DNA of 64,000 nt from positions 1,217,122 through 1,281,121 of the forward strand of contig CM069595.1 of NCBI GenBank assembly GCA_035771175.1, in the 5' to 3' direction. Numbering within the stretch: position 1 is the stretch's first letter; every line of letters begins with the position of its first letter. Origin of the DNA: Paratinospora sagittata. Taxonomy: Eukaryota; Streptophyta; Magnoliopsida; Ranunculales; Menispermaceae. Shown here piece by piece: positions 45,920-57,860 of the stretch. The position numbers and the translations under genes were made by a program. A model generated the notes under the pieces. That model was not told the origin of the DNA, did no database searches, and saw only the letters and a list, made by a program, of their open reading frames with translations.

Positions 45920-47241
45920 TCCAATGACCCTCTAGAAATTTTCTTATAACAAATTTTTTTATTAGCCCAAATCTTGCCATGAAGAGGGCAGTTTTTGAAT
46001 ATGTATAGTGAAGTTTCTGTTAGTTTACTGATTCATTCCATTTCCTACTGCTTTTGAATTATCATAAGCCAAAGGCTCATTTAACTTTTGTAGCTATATT
46101 TTGTGCAGTAAAAGATGATGGATGGCATGTTGTCTTAACCAAAATTTATTTTGTAGAGTTGGAGTGAAATTCCCAACTGTGGAAGTGCGGTATAAGAATC
46201 TCTGTGTCGAGGCAGATTGCGAGGTTGTCCATTGCAAGCCCCTCCCCACTTTATGGAACTCATTGAAAGGCATGCTTTCTGTAAGTAAATCCACTATTTA
46301 TAGTAGATTTCAAGCTACTGGTTAAAGTTGATTCTGTTGTTCATTTATATACTCATGCAAGTTGTTGTATTAAATGGTCTTATGAGTTCCTGTCATGTTA
46401 ATTTAGATCACACAAATCCATGATATCTGATCTAAATATCATAAGGTAGGCAGGATTGAAGTTGCTTCTTTTTCAAAAAAGAGATTAGCCAGGATAGAAG
46501 TTGCTTCTTATGAGAAGTTGCTTCTTTTTGTAAATGGCACCAAGTTGCTAGGTGCAAAGTCTCAAAGTCTCCATTGATTCAGACTAATTTAGCTACTACT
46601 AACTCATAGGTATAGTGATTGAGGAATCTAATTTGAATCATTATAGGTTTAGGGTGTAGCAATTTCATCACCCTAAACCCTAATTATATACAATAAATTA
46701 AAACTCAAAGGAAAGTGTCCCGTGTCTGTTGTGAGATCAAGAGTCAAATCTTGAGAGTTAAAAAAATTAAGAGGAAATATGATGAGGGTTAGCTTTGAGA
46801 ACCATTAATGAGGGTTAGATTTGATCACAGACATTTTGATCAGATTTGATCACAGACAAAAGCAGGTAACCGTATTGTAATCTAAGAGCAGAAATTTAGG
46901 GCTGTGAGAAGATTAGATTACAATGATAATAACAAACAATGGAAGAAGAAGAAGAAGAAAAGAGAAATGAGGCCTTAGGGTTATAGTTATTTGGAGGAAC
47001 AGTTGTGACAATAAGCTTGTATTTTGAAGAAAAAAAGAATGAAAACAGGGCCTTAGCATTAGTTGGGAGAGTCTGTTCAGTATGTTAAAAGTCACAGAGG
47101 AGAAAGAACTAATATGAATGGAAATCTTTTCATTCTTCATTCTGTGTTCAATTCTTTGGTAATTTCTATTATGCTCTCAACAAGCATTGATCTATGTATC
47201 ACAGAGGAGAAAGAGTTTTAAGCAAAGCATAAGTTAGACTC

Positions 47242-47400
47242 ATACCTTTCTCGGCCTTTTGGCTAAGATTAAGTGTAGTATCTGTTCTTATCAGTTTAAT
47301 ATCTGATACGTGGGGCATTGCCTCACATGATATTAAATTAATTTTTCTTTGGGGGAGAGCCCATTGCAATAGCTTGTTATTGGGGCTCTTAAGCGTCACC
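47242..47400 (+). ncRNA. U2 snRNA-like sequence, 3'-truncated
   Basis: It starts atacctttctcggccttttg and follows U2 snRNA closely, including the branch-point pairing element gtagta at 47275-47280, stem-loop II and the Sm-site region (aatttttctttg near 47340). The match ends at gcgtcacc (47400); the terminal stem-loop of U2 is missing. No plant snRNA upstream element (gtcccacatcg type) or TATA box is seen in the expected upstream positions. It is most likely a pseudogene, though the conserved 5' 100 nt are remarkable. Confidence 0.85.
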
Positions 47401-48544
47401 AAACTTTATAAGAAATATTTCTGTTTCTCTTGTTTCAAAGTAGAAAATTTAATTACTAATGAATTTTTCTTTCTCAGCATCCTTTTTTAAATTAGCATAA
47501 TTTTGCCTCAAAAAAACAAAAATATTTCTTTAGCATAATATTGTGAAAGATGTTAAGATCACTTTTTTTGAAAGAGATATGTGGCTCTATTAGGGTAGGA
47601 AGACTCATCAGTTAACAGTACAAGAAACGCCATTAATTCTCGTTTGCCCGTGCTCAACAACTTGGAAAGCTTGTCAAGCAAACAACTATGGTTTTATTAA
47701 TACAATGGAATAGTCGTAGTCTTGTTAGTCAGCCCTCTGTGCTTCTGTAGTCTTTCTAATGCTAATGCCTTCTTCCTTCATTCATTTTCTTAATTTTAGC
47801 CATTCAACATATCTGTAACTATAACGTAGACAAGTAATTTTAACCTGTTATTTGAGAGAACAAAGGGGATACCCGCCACTGATCATGCAGCATCTAAAAG
47901 ATAAGAAGAAGAAGGAGAGAGAAAAGGAAAGAAAGGAAAAAGAAGAATCAATTAAAAACAATTTCTATTCTATAGTCATTTAATGCTTATTCCAATTACA
48001 AACTCAATCTAAAATACTCAATTTGTATCTTAATACAATTTTGAAACTAAAATTCTACTTAAATAAAATAATTAGAATCCTACGAAAATAAGCAACTAAA
48101 TCCTACTTAAGTAAAACCATTAAAATCCTATCAAAAAGAGCAACTAGTCTCCTAATAAAGATAAATTACTTTAAATAATAATAATAATCTGAAGTATATC
48201 CAGCAAAATTTTGGAATGAAGGAATTGAAGGGCTTTTCCCTAATCTCCCTATCCCCCAATATGTGTACAGGGAAAGGGAGAGTTATGTCTGTAAGCCTTT
48301 TTTGAGACATCCAACCACCATTGAAGTTCTGAAGAAACCAATTGGGTTCCTTTTTTTTCTTCTCAGTTTAATCCCATTTCTTATGCACATAATAAAGAAG
48401 GTTTTAGCTTAAGTTATTTGGAATGTTGCCACTGGTTAAAGTACAAAACAAGGTGGAGTTTCGCCTTTTCATTTAGTACCACATTGAGAAACTAAGGAAA
48501 TGGGTAGAAATAAATTGAAGATAAGATTAGATTTTTAAAAATTC

Positions 48545-48679
48545 GTACATTTCTTTGCCTTTTGGCTAAGATCATGTGTAGTAGTATCTCTCCTTATTAG
48601 TTTAATTCCTTTTTTTTTTTTTTTCTTGAGGTGAGGTCCCATCACAATAGCAAGCTATTGGGTGCCTTAACCTCTTCGG
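48545..48679 (+). ncRNA. Second U2 snRNA-like sequence, more diverged
   Basis: gccttttggctaagatcatg followed by gtagtagtatctc... and attagtttaatt matches the U2 5' half with indels. A T-rich tract replaces the middle, then gaggtcccatcacaatagcaagctattgggtgcc recalls stem-loop III. It is clearly a pseudogene. It lies 1.3 kb from the first, in the same ABCG intron. Confidence 0.7.
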
Positions 48680-49305
48680 TTGCTTTAGGGCCAATAATGT
48701 CTATGGTTTGAAATTTTTCAAAATGTTTCACCATGTAGGATTGGATATAAAAGTAGTGCTGGCTGTGTATATTAGCAATTGAAACTTTGTAAAAATGGTG
48801 ATGTTCCCTTGGAAATCTATTATTGCCTGGCTGAGATTATTCATAAAGATTCTGAAGGGTGTATTTATCTATGATTGTAACTATTTGGTTCTCTTTTCTT
48901 TACTCATTAGTTAAAAACTTGTTTCCAAAGTAAAAGTTTTTTTCAAATTGTTTTATTATTATAGGAGAAAAAACAGATTTTCCGGTGATATGTAAACAAT
49001 GGTTAACTTACATATGCTTTTGTGGTTTTCTGCAGGTTGACTTTGTTGCTTGGTCCTCCAGGGTGTGGGAAAACAACTTTGCTACTTGCCCTTTCTGGAA
49101 AACTCAATCAAACTCTCAAGATTATCTATATTTCTGCTTTTGAGCTTCTCTCATGAAGAGCCTTTCTTAAAGAGTGCGGTATTAAGGATAAGTTTGTATC
49201 TCATTACTAGAGGAATGGTTCACAAGAAAAGTATTCTGCATTTTGAAGTGAAATAATGAGCGGCTAATGTCTTTATCCCTTTTTTTTTATGTGATAAGAG
49301 ACAGG

Positions 49306-49419
49306 CAGAGGAAGCTTGGTGCAACGGTAAGACTAAGGGTTGCTTCCGTGTGACCAAGTGGTCACAAATTCGAGTCATGGAAACAACCTTTTGCGAAGCA
49401 GGGTGAGGTTGTGTACAAG
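49306..49419 (+). mobile_element. SINE-like sequence in ABCG copy 2
   Basis: Paralogue of 27027-27140, inherited through the segmental duplication rather than inserted separately. Confidence 0.5.
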
Positions 49420-52400
49420 CCCTCCTTTCTTCCCATGTTTATTAACTAATATCTGCAAGTGAGAAGGCATAACGCATATTGAAGAATCTAAATAATTACC
49501 CTTTGATTAATTATTACAATGCTTGTGTAGGAACTAAGCCAAAGAAGTACAAATCAATAATTCAATGTAAAAAAAAAAGATTCTTGAATGTATATCTTGC
49601 TGAGAAACCAACGGAAAGAAACAGACATCAGTCCTTGTAAAACAGACTTTCTGTAAACTCAACTTTGCAGAAAATTTGTCTCTGAATTGATCCTAGTAAC
49701 ATCAGTTATACATGCAAAAACTTTGTTCGATAAATACTAAAGTGAAATCATTCAATTAATAGCAGATAATTTTTGTCATTTGCAATTTTGTCATCTTAAC
49801 TCTTACACATATTTTTAACAGCGAGTTTCTGTTGATGGACTGGAAAGTACCCTTCAAACGGATTACATTTTAAAGGTGCTAACTCTTTAATAGAACTCAT
49901 ATTACTTCTTGATTGAATTTTATGCTATTCATCTCTTTTAATGATTACCATGTTTATTATTTTTCAGATACTTGGACTTGATGTTTGTGCTGACACAATG
50001 GTTGGGGATGCCATGAGAAGAGGCATATCTGGTGGCCAAAAGAAAAGATTGACTATGGCCGTTGGGGATCAAAGTTGGAAGCTTTAGAATATTTAGGACT
50101 TGTCCCATTTGCTGCTTTTAGTTATGGCATTTGAAGAAAAGTTGGGGTTCCAGTTCTGTTAAAGATATCAATTTGAATGAGGACTATTCTTCCAAGTACC
50201 GATCAAATGGGAATAAGGAAAAATACATGATTGCATTTTTCTGAGTTCAATTATTGCTATTATTATTTTTTTCTGTAGGGGAAATGATAGTGGGTCCAAC
50301 CAAAGCTCTCTTCATGGACGAAATATCAAATGGCTTAGACAGTGCCACTACATTTCAGGTGGTTTCCTGTGTTCAACAGTTGGTGCACATTACAGAGGCT
50401 ACAGCACTGATTTCACTTCTTCAGCCAGCACCTGAGACCTATGATCTTTTTGACGATGTAATCTTGATGGCTGAAGGGAAGGTCGTGTACCATGGTCCAT
50501 GCAGTCATGCTCTTGGCTTCTTCGAAGATTTTGGATTTAAATGTCCAGAAAGAAAAGGGGCCGCAGACTTCCTTCAGGAGGTAACTATATCATGGGTTTA
50601 CACATCACTTTTTGTTCTTATTTTTTCTTACAGAGTACAATTGCCTTTTGAATTCTTTTCAGGTTATTTCTAAAAAAGATCAGAAACAATACTGGTATCA
50701 CACTGAAGAACCGTACAGTTATATTTACGTTGATCGGTTCTCTAAAAAGTTCAAGGCCTGCCATATAGGGAAAAAACTAGAAGAAGAGCTTTTTGATCCT
50801 TACGATAAGTGTCAGTGCCATAAAAGTGCTTTCTCCTTCAGTATGTATTCCCTGAACAAATGGGAGCTCTTTAGAGCTTGCATGAAAAGAGTATTTCTTC
50901 TTATGAGGAGGAATTCTTCTGTATATGTTTTCAAATCAACTCAGGTAACTATAAGCATGTGCTTGGTATTTATTAACTGGAGATGAAATGGGCCTTGCAT
51001 AATCTGGCAGCATGATTTTTATCTGTTTTTCTGCAGCTTATCATCATTGCATCAATCACAATGACTGTTTTCCTGAGGACTCAAATGGAAGTTGACATAG
51101 TCCATGCCAATAACTTCTTGGGTTCTCTTTTCTTTTCACTAATCATACTTATTGTTCATGGACTCCCAGAGTTGGCCATGACAGTTTCAAGACCTGCTGT
51201 CTTCTACAAGCAGAGAGAATCATATTTTTACCCAGCTTGGGCTTATGCTATACCAGCTACTGCTCTTAAGATTCCGTTCTCATTGTTGGCGTCCATCACT
51301 TCGACAGCTCTTACTTACTATGTTATTGGATACACTCCTGAATTTGGAAGGTGAGTCTCATATGGAAAACCCAGATTATAGAGAAGGGGGAAAAAGATAA
51401 ATTCGACTGGATGACTATAATCAGAACTACTGCAATTCCTTGAAGCAATATAGAAAAATTGCAAGGTTTAGGAAAATCTATCTGTCGAAGCATCATAATA
51501 TTCTAACCATGTTCACTATGGGCATTGACATGTTGTACACCTGGTGGATCAAGCTGTAGGTTGGGTCCTTCCTACTCGTGCTCCTATAGCAAATTGGTTG
51601 AACATTCACTAGGTGTAATTGACATTGTAAACTGGACTTCTTCTTTCTTGAAAAATGTTGGATTCACTGGAAATCAGGTTCTCTCCTAACCTATAATCTT
51701 TTTTCTTCTGCTCAAGTTTTTTTGCCAGTTCATTCTACTTTTTGCAGTTCACTTGATGTCAATGGCCATGTTCCGTCTTATTGCTTCATTCTTTAGGACC
51801 ATTTCTGCTTCTGCAAATGCTGATTCTTTTTCATTCTTACTTCTCTCATTGTTTGGTGGCTTTGTCATCTCAAAAAGTAAGTTCTTCTAACCCTTGTCTT
51901 GTTGAAACGTTATTTCTATCTGGCCATTCTTAGTGGCTTTCTTTTTGCAGACACTATGCCACCTTGGCTGGAGTGGGGATTCTGGGTTTCCCCAATGACG
52001 TATGGTGAGATAGGAATAACAAGAAACGAATTTCTTTCTCCTCGTTGGCAAGTCTTAAGCTTCTACTACTGATTCTTAATTCTTTTCATTGTGACAATTT
52101 AACTTCCTAGTTGATCAGGTCTGAGGGGTGGTTCTCCATCATTGGCATGCTGATTCAAGTTAGGCACATGCAAGAAGCAAGGCCACCTTTTGATGGTAAC
52201 TTAAGTTGATACAATTCAGAGAATAACATAATGATAGGACATTCATAAAAGCCACTCTTAGACCACCTTTCTAGTTTATTTCAACATATTCTTTTCCAAT
52301 AACTCAAAAATATAAAAATTAGATCAGACGATTATGATTGCGCACCATACTTGACTGTTGGGCCTGAGGTCTTGGGTGCGACCACAAATGTGTCAGTATG

Positions 52401-54632
52401 CCAGTTTGAGATCATCCTAATGGTTGCAAATTCTTTACGTTAATTGTACTGGTTAAGTTATTTTTTCTTTTATTGAACAAAAGTAGTTGATCATCAATTT
52501 CTCAGTATCTGCTCATCTTTTCTTCCAGATGCTCTCAACAAACACAACTATTGGGAGGCAAACGCTGATGAGTCGTGGGTTGAACTTTGATGGCTACTTT
52601 TATTGGATATCACTTGCTACTTTATTTGGGTTTACAATACTTTTCTATATTGGGTTATGTTGGCCTTATCTTTTTCCAAGCGTGAACTCTCGTTTTTTTC
52701 ACCTAGTTCTCTTGCTTAATATGTATATATATATATATATATATATCATGTTGATCTATTCACATTTTATTTTATTTTATGTTTTAGCTCCTATTGTGTC
52801 TCGTGCCATTAGCTCCCATGAGACCCTCTCCCAAATACACAAGATAGAAGATTTCAGCAATGGTGCTAGTACTGAGGAGAAGAATCCTAATGCTCCGAAA
52901 TTGATTAATTGCAGAGTCTAAAACAGGTCTGACCGTTTCCTTCTGTTCTATTTGTTGTTGAGAAAAATAAATGGTAGGGAGTAACATGTGTTGTAGACAA
53001 TGGGATGTATGAATCAATTAGTTTGTATCTTGGTTTGTGTTCATAATGTTATTTTCTTTTATACTACCTAATATTTTCAAGGTTGATTTAGCAGGAGGAA
53101 TGCTTTTACCTTTTAAGCCCCTAACGGTAGCATTTCAGGATGTTCAGTACTTTGTTGATACCCCTCTAGTAACTAAGTTAAGAAACTTATTAAAAAAAAA
53201 AGAAAGATATGAACTGTCATTAGTACTAAAACATGCGTGAAGCATGTACATTCAAATTTGGCTGCGCCTTCCTCCTGAAATTGATTCCAATACTAAGATC
53301 GAATGACACTCTTGTGGAGGAACTAGACTTGTTATTTGTTTTTTAGGCTATTTTTATTATTACACCGTTGTCTGTGTCTTTTACAGGCATTTGCGAATGA
53401 AGTTCTCGAAACCATTGAACTTGATGGAATTAGAGATGCTTTAGTAGGCATTCCAGGGGTTAGTGGCCTATCTACTGAGCAACACAAACGGCTGACTATA
53501 GCTGTGGAGCTTGTTGCCAACCCGTCCATTATCTTCCTGGATGGGCCAACATCATCTTTGGATGCAAGAGCTGCTGCTGCAATTGTCATGCGGGCAGTGA
53601 AGAATGTGGTTAATAGGTGAAGAACAGTTGTTTGCACTATCCACCAACCAAGTAATGATATATTTGAGGCATTTGATGAGGTACTAATTGTTCTTTTATT
53701 ATTCAAAGAAAAAAATCTGCTCAATTCTACAAAGTACTTTTTGTATTACATGGCGTTGACCATATGAATCAACTTCTTTCATTTCACTTTATTTGGGGTC
53801 AAATCCTTTATTATATCAAAAGTATTTATATCTTTCGTAATTATCTCTACGTTGCTATGATAGATCTTTCTCTTCTTCAATCTATGATATTTCATTCTTG
53901 ATTCTTCTGAACCAACACATCTTCTGGATTTTGTTGTATATGTTGAGACCTCCTAAATTAATCCTTTATTATATCAGGATAACTCTTATCGCTGCACCAA
54001 GGTTCCCCTTCATTTATGGGAAAGTATGAGGACTAAAAAAACTGAATGTTAAAATGGAACACCGTCTAATGTTAGAAATTTATGTAATATTAAAAATGGA
54101 TGTGTCGATTCTTTATATCAAGAATCAAGACAAACATTAGATGGTCCTAAATGGAGCCATTATGACTTGTGATTATCTTTTTCATTCCCTGGTATTATTT
54201 AGGACTTGAATCATTCAAAAGGTTCATGAAGTGTAGGAATTATCATATTCAAAGCTCATTGGTATGGCCAAGCCCAACATTTCTTTATGTGATAAAGTTC
54301 CCTAACATACAATGATTGGCAGAACTACTCTTAAGGATCAAATTTAGTCATACATGCAACTGGTAGCTCTATTTGCTTACTCAAAATATTTTCTTTAAGC
54401 AATCAAATGTTTAATATTAAAGACACATGCTTGCTTAAACCAAATATTTGACTCTGGTGGCTTTATTTATATTTAACGACAATCTTGTTTAGTTTCTGCT
54501 CAAAAAAAAAATAAAAATAAAAATTCAACGACATAGGAATCAATACAAATAAGATTTGATTATTTACTGAGTGTAGCATTTCTTGCAGTTGATTCTTATG
54601 AAAACAGGAGGACATATCATCTACTCTGGGGC

Positions 54633-55445
54633 TATCATATGCGGATTACTATTTCTTTAATATAGTGTAATAATTTTTCATATATAAAGGTTTCACATTT
54701 TATCTATATTTGTGATTTGTGATGTCTAGTAAATCTAGTTTTTCATCAGCTTTATATCCACTTAAAAGTTGTTGCGTCGTGACCACGTGGTTATGGGTTA
54801 GAAACAACTTCTTGTGATGCAAAGTGAGGTTGTATACAATAAACCCATAAAGTTGTCCAACGCTTCCTCGAGATCCTAGGGACAAGCAAGAGAGCTTCAA
54901 TGGAGGGGACGACTACCCTTTTGCTTTTTTATTTGCTCCTTAATTGTTCATCAACGTCAATGAGTTGTTAATTGTAACAGATTTAACAAGTTGTCAACGT
55001 CATGTTTGAGTTTAAACTATAATTACTAAAACTGAGTTCGAAACCTATACATTAGTTTAAATTCGTTTATAAATTAAGAAAAATAACTCTGAACCAGACA
55101 AGGTTGACTCCTTTAATCTATTACTCTGCATAAAAATAAACTGAATTCATGCCATTAGAGTCATTCATTTGAGTCAAGCCTCTCCTCCACTTTCAATAAA
55201 ATTGCACAATTAATCTTCATTTCATTTCAGCAAGTATTACAAAATAGCCCGCATTTAGGGAAAAAAAAAAAAAGGAAAAATCAAAAGAAAGAGAAAAAAC
55301 GACGCAGCAGAAGAAATTCGAAAGTACAAAAATTAGGAAGAAAACCAAGATGGCATGATGCGGGGTTCTTTATTCATCTGCAGCAAACTGAATTTGAGCA
55401 AAAGCTGAGAGGATTCTTCTCAAAATCCAATTAGACTAATAACTT
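54633..55445. other. Right end of the array: MADS 3'-flank piece and SINE-like remnant
   Basis: Positions 54640-54720 match the MADS 3' flank at 24640-24720 (gcggattactatttcttt), fused directly to the ABCG exon stub. Positions 54768-54883 resemble the SINE-like sequences (cacgtggttatgggttag, gtgaggttgtatacaataaa). From about 54900 there is no array homology. The stretch 55100-55445 probably holds the 3'UTR of the SAM synthetase gene. Confidence 0.55.
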
Positions 55446-56627
55446 TTAAGCTTGGGGTTTCTCCCATTTGAGGGTCTTGACGACTTCCCAAGTAAAATCA
55501 GGGTCCTCCCTTCCAAAGTGACCATAAGCTGCAGTCTTCAAGTACCTGCCACTGCCACCCCTCTTAAGGTCCAAGTTGATTGAGATCATTCCAGGCCTGA
55601 AATCGAAATTCTCCTTCACAATCTTGAGGATTTCCTTGTCAGGGATCTTCCCAGTGCCATAAGAGTCTACAAACACTGATAATGGCTCAGGGACACCAAT
55701 GGCGTATGAAACCTGCACAATGCAACGACGGGCAAGTCCACTGGCAATGATGCTCTTGGCGGCTTGTCTAACAATATAGGCTCCACTTCTGTCCACCTTG
55801 GTTGGGTCCTTGCCGGAGAAGGCACCACCACCGTGGGCTCCCCAGCCACCGTAAGTGTCAATAATGATCTTGCGTCCAGTAAGACCTGCATCACCGTGAG
55901 GTCCTCCAATGACGAAGCGGCCAGATGGGTTCAAGTGGAAGATGGTCTTCTCATCCAAGTACTTCTCAGGTACAACTGGCTTGATGACGTGCTCTTTAAG
56001 GTCAGCAGCGATTTCATCATTGGTGACGGTCTCATCATGCTGGGTGGAGATGAGAATTGTGTGGACGCGGACCGGAACCATGGCGCCATGGTCGTTGAAG
56101 TACTCAACGGTGACTTGGGTCTTGCCATCAGGTCTCAACCATGGGCAAGTGCCGTTCTTGCGGACCTCAGTGAGGCGGGCACCGAGCTTGGTGGCGAGAA
56201 CATGGCTGAGAGGCATCAGCTCGGGTGTCTCATCAGTGGCATATCCAAACATATGGCCCTGGTCACCGGCTCCAATTTCTTCAGGGCGTTTGGTCAAGTG
56301 GCCGTGGACACCTTGGGCAATATCAGGGCTCTGTTGCTCAATATTGACCAAGACCTTGCAGTGATCAGCATCAAGTCCCACATCGTTCGATACAAATCCA
56401 ATGTTTCTGCAGGTGTTGCGCACAATCTTCTCGTAGTCCACATTGGCCTTGGTTGTGATCTCCCCAAATACCATGACCATGTTCGTCTTTGTGCAGGTTT
56501 CACAGGCCACCTTGCTATCAGGGTCCTGTTCAAGGCAGGCATCAAGGATTGCATCGGAGACCTGGTCACACAGCTTGTCAGGATGTCCCTCGTTCACAGA
56601 TTCAGATGTGAATAGGAAGGTCTCCAT
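55446..56627 (-). CDS. SAMS: S-adenosylmethionine synthetase
   Basis: This cytosolic enzyme makes S-adenosylmethionine from methionine and ATP, the methyl donor and precursor of ethylene and polyamines. The 393 aa start at [20 protein letters not shown]; the upstream extension of the open frame is 5'UTR. Visible family signatures are the HPDK methionine-site region (15-18), GAGDQG at 119-124 (ATP loop), the P-loop-like GGGAFSGKD at 266-274 and DPTKVDRS after it. Length is normal for plant enzymes, and the coding exon is single. A 5'UTR intron (56638-57702) and a TATA box (57851-57860) support a live gene. No defects are seen. Confidence 0.97.
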   Translation of the reverse strand: METFLFTSESVNEGHPDKLCDQVSDAILDACLEQDPDSKVACETCTKTNMVMVFGEITTKANVDYEKIVRNTCRNIGFVSNDVGLDADHCKVLVNIEQQSPDIAQGVHGHLTKRPEEIGAGDQGHMFGYATDETPELMPLSHVLATKLGARLTEVRKNGTCPWLRPDGKTQVTVEYFNDHGAMVPVRVHTILISTQHDETVTNDEIAADLKEHVIKPVVPEKYLDEKTIFHLNPSGRFVIGGPHGDAGLTGRKIIIDTYGGWGAHGGGAFSGKDPTKVDRSGAYIVRQAAKSIIASGLARRCIVQVSYAIGVPEPLSVFVDSYGTGKIPDKEILKIVKENFDFRPGMISINLDLKRGGSGRYLKTAAYGHFGREDPDFTWEVVKTLKWEKPQA

Positions 56628-56637
56628 TATGGTAAAA

Positions 56638-57702
56638 CTGCAGAGCAACATACCACGACCTTATCAGATGAATCAATCAATTAATTAACAGCTAAGAACT
56701 AATCCTTGACAGTCCATGGTTCTACAACTGCAGTAATTTCATCCAGTAACGAAAAGTGGACACATTAATGCAACCATCTCGTTGAATTTAGGGATGTGGA
56801 TCACAATCAGAATCTCGAAACAATGTCTTAGTGAAAGCTCGATAAAGTCTATATATATATATATATATATATATATCAAAAGAAAATAATAGTGCTCAAA
56901 GCAAGAAAAAAGTACTTATTCTGGTAGAATTATTGTAGGGAGAGATACTCAGATTAGGAATCAGAATTTTCTTCCATTAACAGGTTGGAAAGGATTCAAA
57001 AGCAGAATCTTGAAAAGATCTAACAGTGCATCATGACGATCCGTGGACAATATAGTTATGAAAAGTAAAACTACTACTCAACAGACAGATATTAGATTAA
57101 TTAGAGTAAAGATCTAAAGAGCAGGAGTGAACACAAGTTCAGATCTTTTAATTAAGGGACGTCATCTGCAGTTAATAAAGAAAGCAATTCCCTATTAAAT
57201 TAATTGTAACTTAAGAAAACAAAACCCGCAAATGAAATAGAAAAACTAGTCAAATAGCACACAATTAATCTTAACAAATTAAAACATATAAAAACACCAT
57301 CGCTTTGAATTTCTAATCGCAGATCTGTGCTAATTAATGAATTTTCAGTTGATCCAAGACAACATTTTAGGACCAAAAAAATCTAATTCAAAATGCTAAG
57401 AAGCACTGGAAATACACCAAGTTTATTTAAAAACACTACTCCAAAACCAAAATCCTCAAAAACTGACTAGGCGATTAACCAACTTTCACTCCAACTAATC
57501 CCAATCCAGAACATACTCACTAACAACAACAACAACCATTACAGATCATTAACCAGCAAAACAAGTTCCTCAAATGCATTTAAACAACCGAAACAAACCG
57601 AGCAATACTAAAACAAAGATCAAAAACCAGAACCAGAACAGTGAATCAAAACCAATGAAAAACGCAAGCAGTTTTGAAAAAACAAAAGTTGCAGAAATCT
57701 AC
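56638..57702 (-). other. 5'UTR intron of the SAM synthetase gene
   Basis: On minus, a donor tctag|gtagatt at 57703/57702 and an acceptor ttgctctgcag|tttt at 56638/56637 bound a 1065-bp AT-rich intron. It lies 10 bp before the ATG and contains an (AT)n tract at about 56853-56877. The boundaries are predicted from consensus only. Leader introns of this kind are common in plant SAMS genes. Confidence 0.7.
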
Positions 57703-57850
57703 CTAGAAGAAGAAAGAGCGACGACGACGACGGTGGGGCAAGAAGCTAAGCTGTGCCTCAGGCAGCAGATCTGATTACAGAGAGAATAAGATATGTCCGC
57801 TACCACGCTTTGCGGAACTCCACGGATCTTAATGTCAGCTCTCTCACCAC

Positions 57851-57860
57851 TATTTATAGA
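57851..57860 (-). promoter_or_regulatory. TATA box of the SAM synthetase gene
   Basis: On minus, tctataaata, about 150 bp upstream of the predicted leader intron donor, with CT-rich sequence between. A start near 57820-57830 would fit. Confidence 0.65.

Larger units (their letters stand above)
45920..54632 (+). pseudogene. ABCG/PDR full-size transporter pseudogene, copy 2
   Basis: Same gene type as copy 1. Exons: 46157-46280 (VEVRYKNL), a broken remnant at 46540-46567, 49036-49120 (Walker [10 protein letters not shown]), 49821-49876, 49969-50055 (ISGGQKKR), 50280-50580 ([12 protein letters not shown]), 50663-50944, 51037-51351, 51717-51877, 51951-52130, 52529-52690, 52790-52915, 53093-53230, 53386-53681 and a final stub at 54590-54632. 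Lesions: [10 protein letters not shown] exon missing; splice donor after GGQKKRLT destroyed (50055); deletion near 53260 removes the second Walker A; second Walker B altered (LDGP for MDEP); TGA near 53618; everything after the HIIYSG exon missing. Some exons, such as 52529-52690, survive only here. Confidence 0.9.

Noticed and set aside
47242..47400. Functional U2 snRNA gene
   Set aside because: The terminal stem-loop, the plant upstream sequence element and a TATA box are not visible; it is listed only as U2-like.
55764..56615. 283-aa open frame on + opposite SAM synthetase
   Set aside because: It is a shadow of the highly constrained minus-strand enzyme gene and resembles no known protein.
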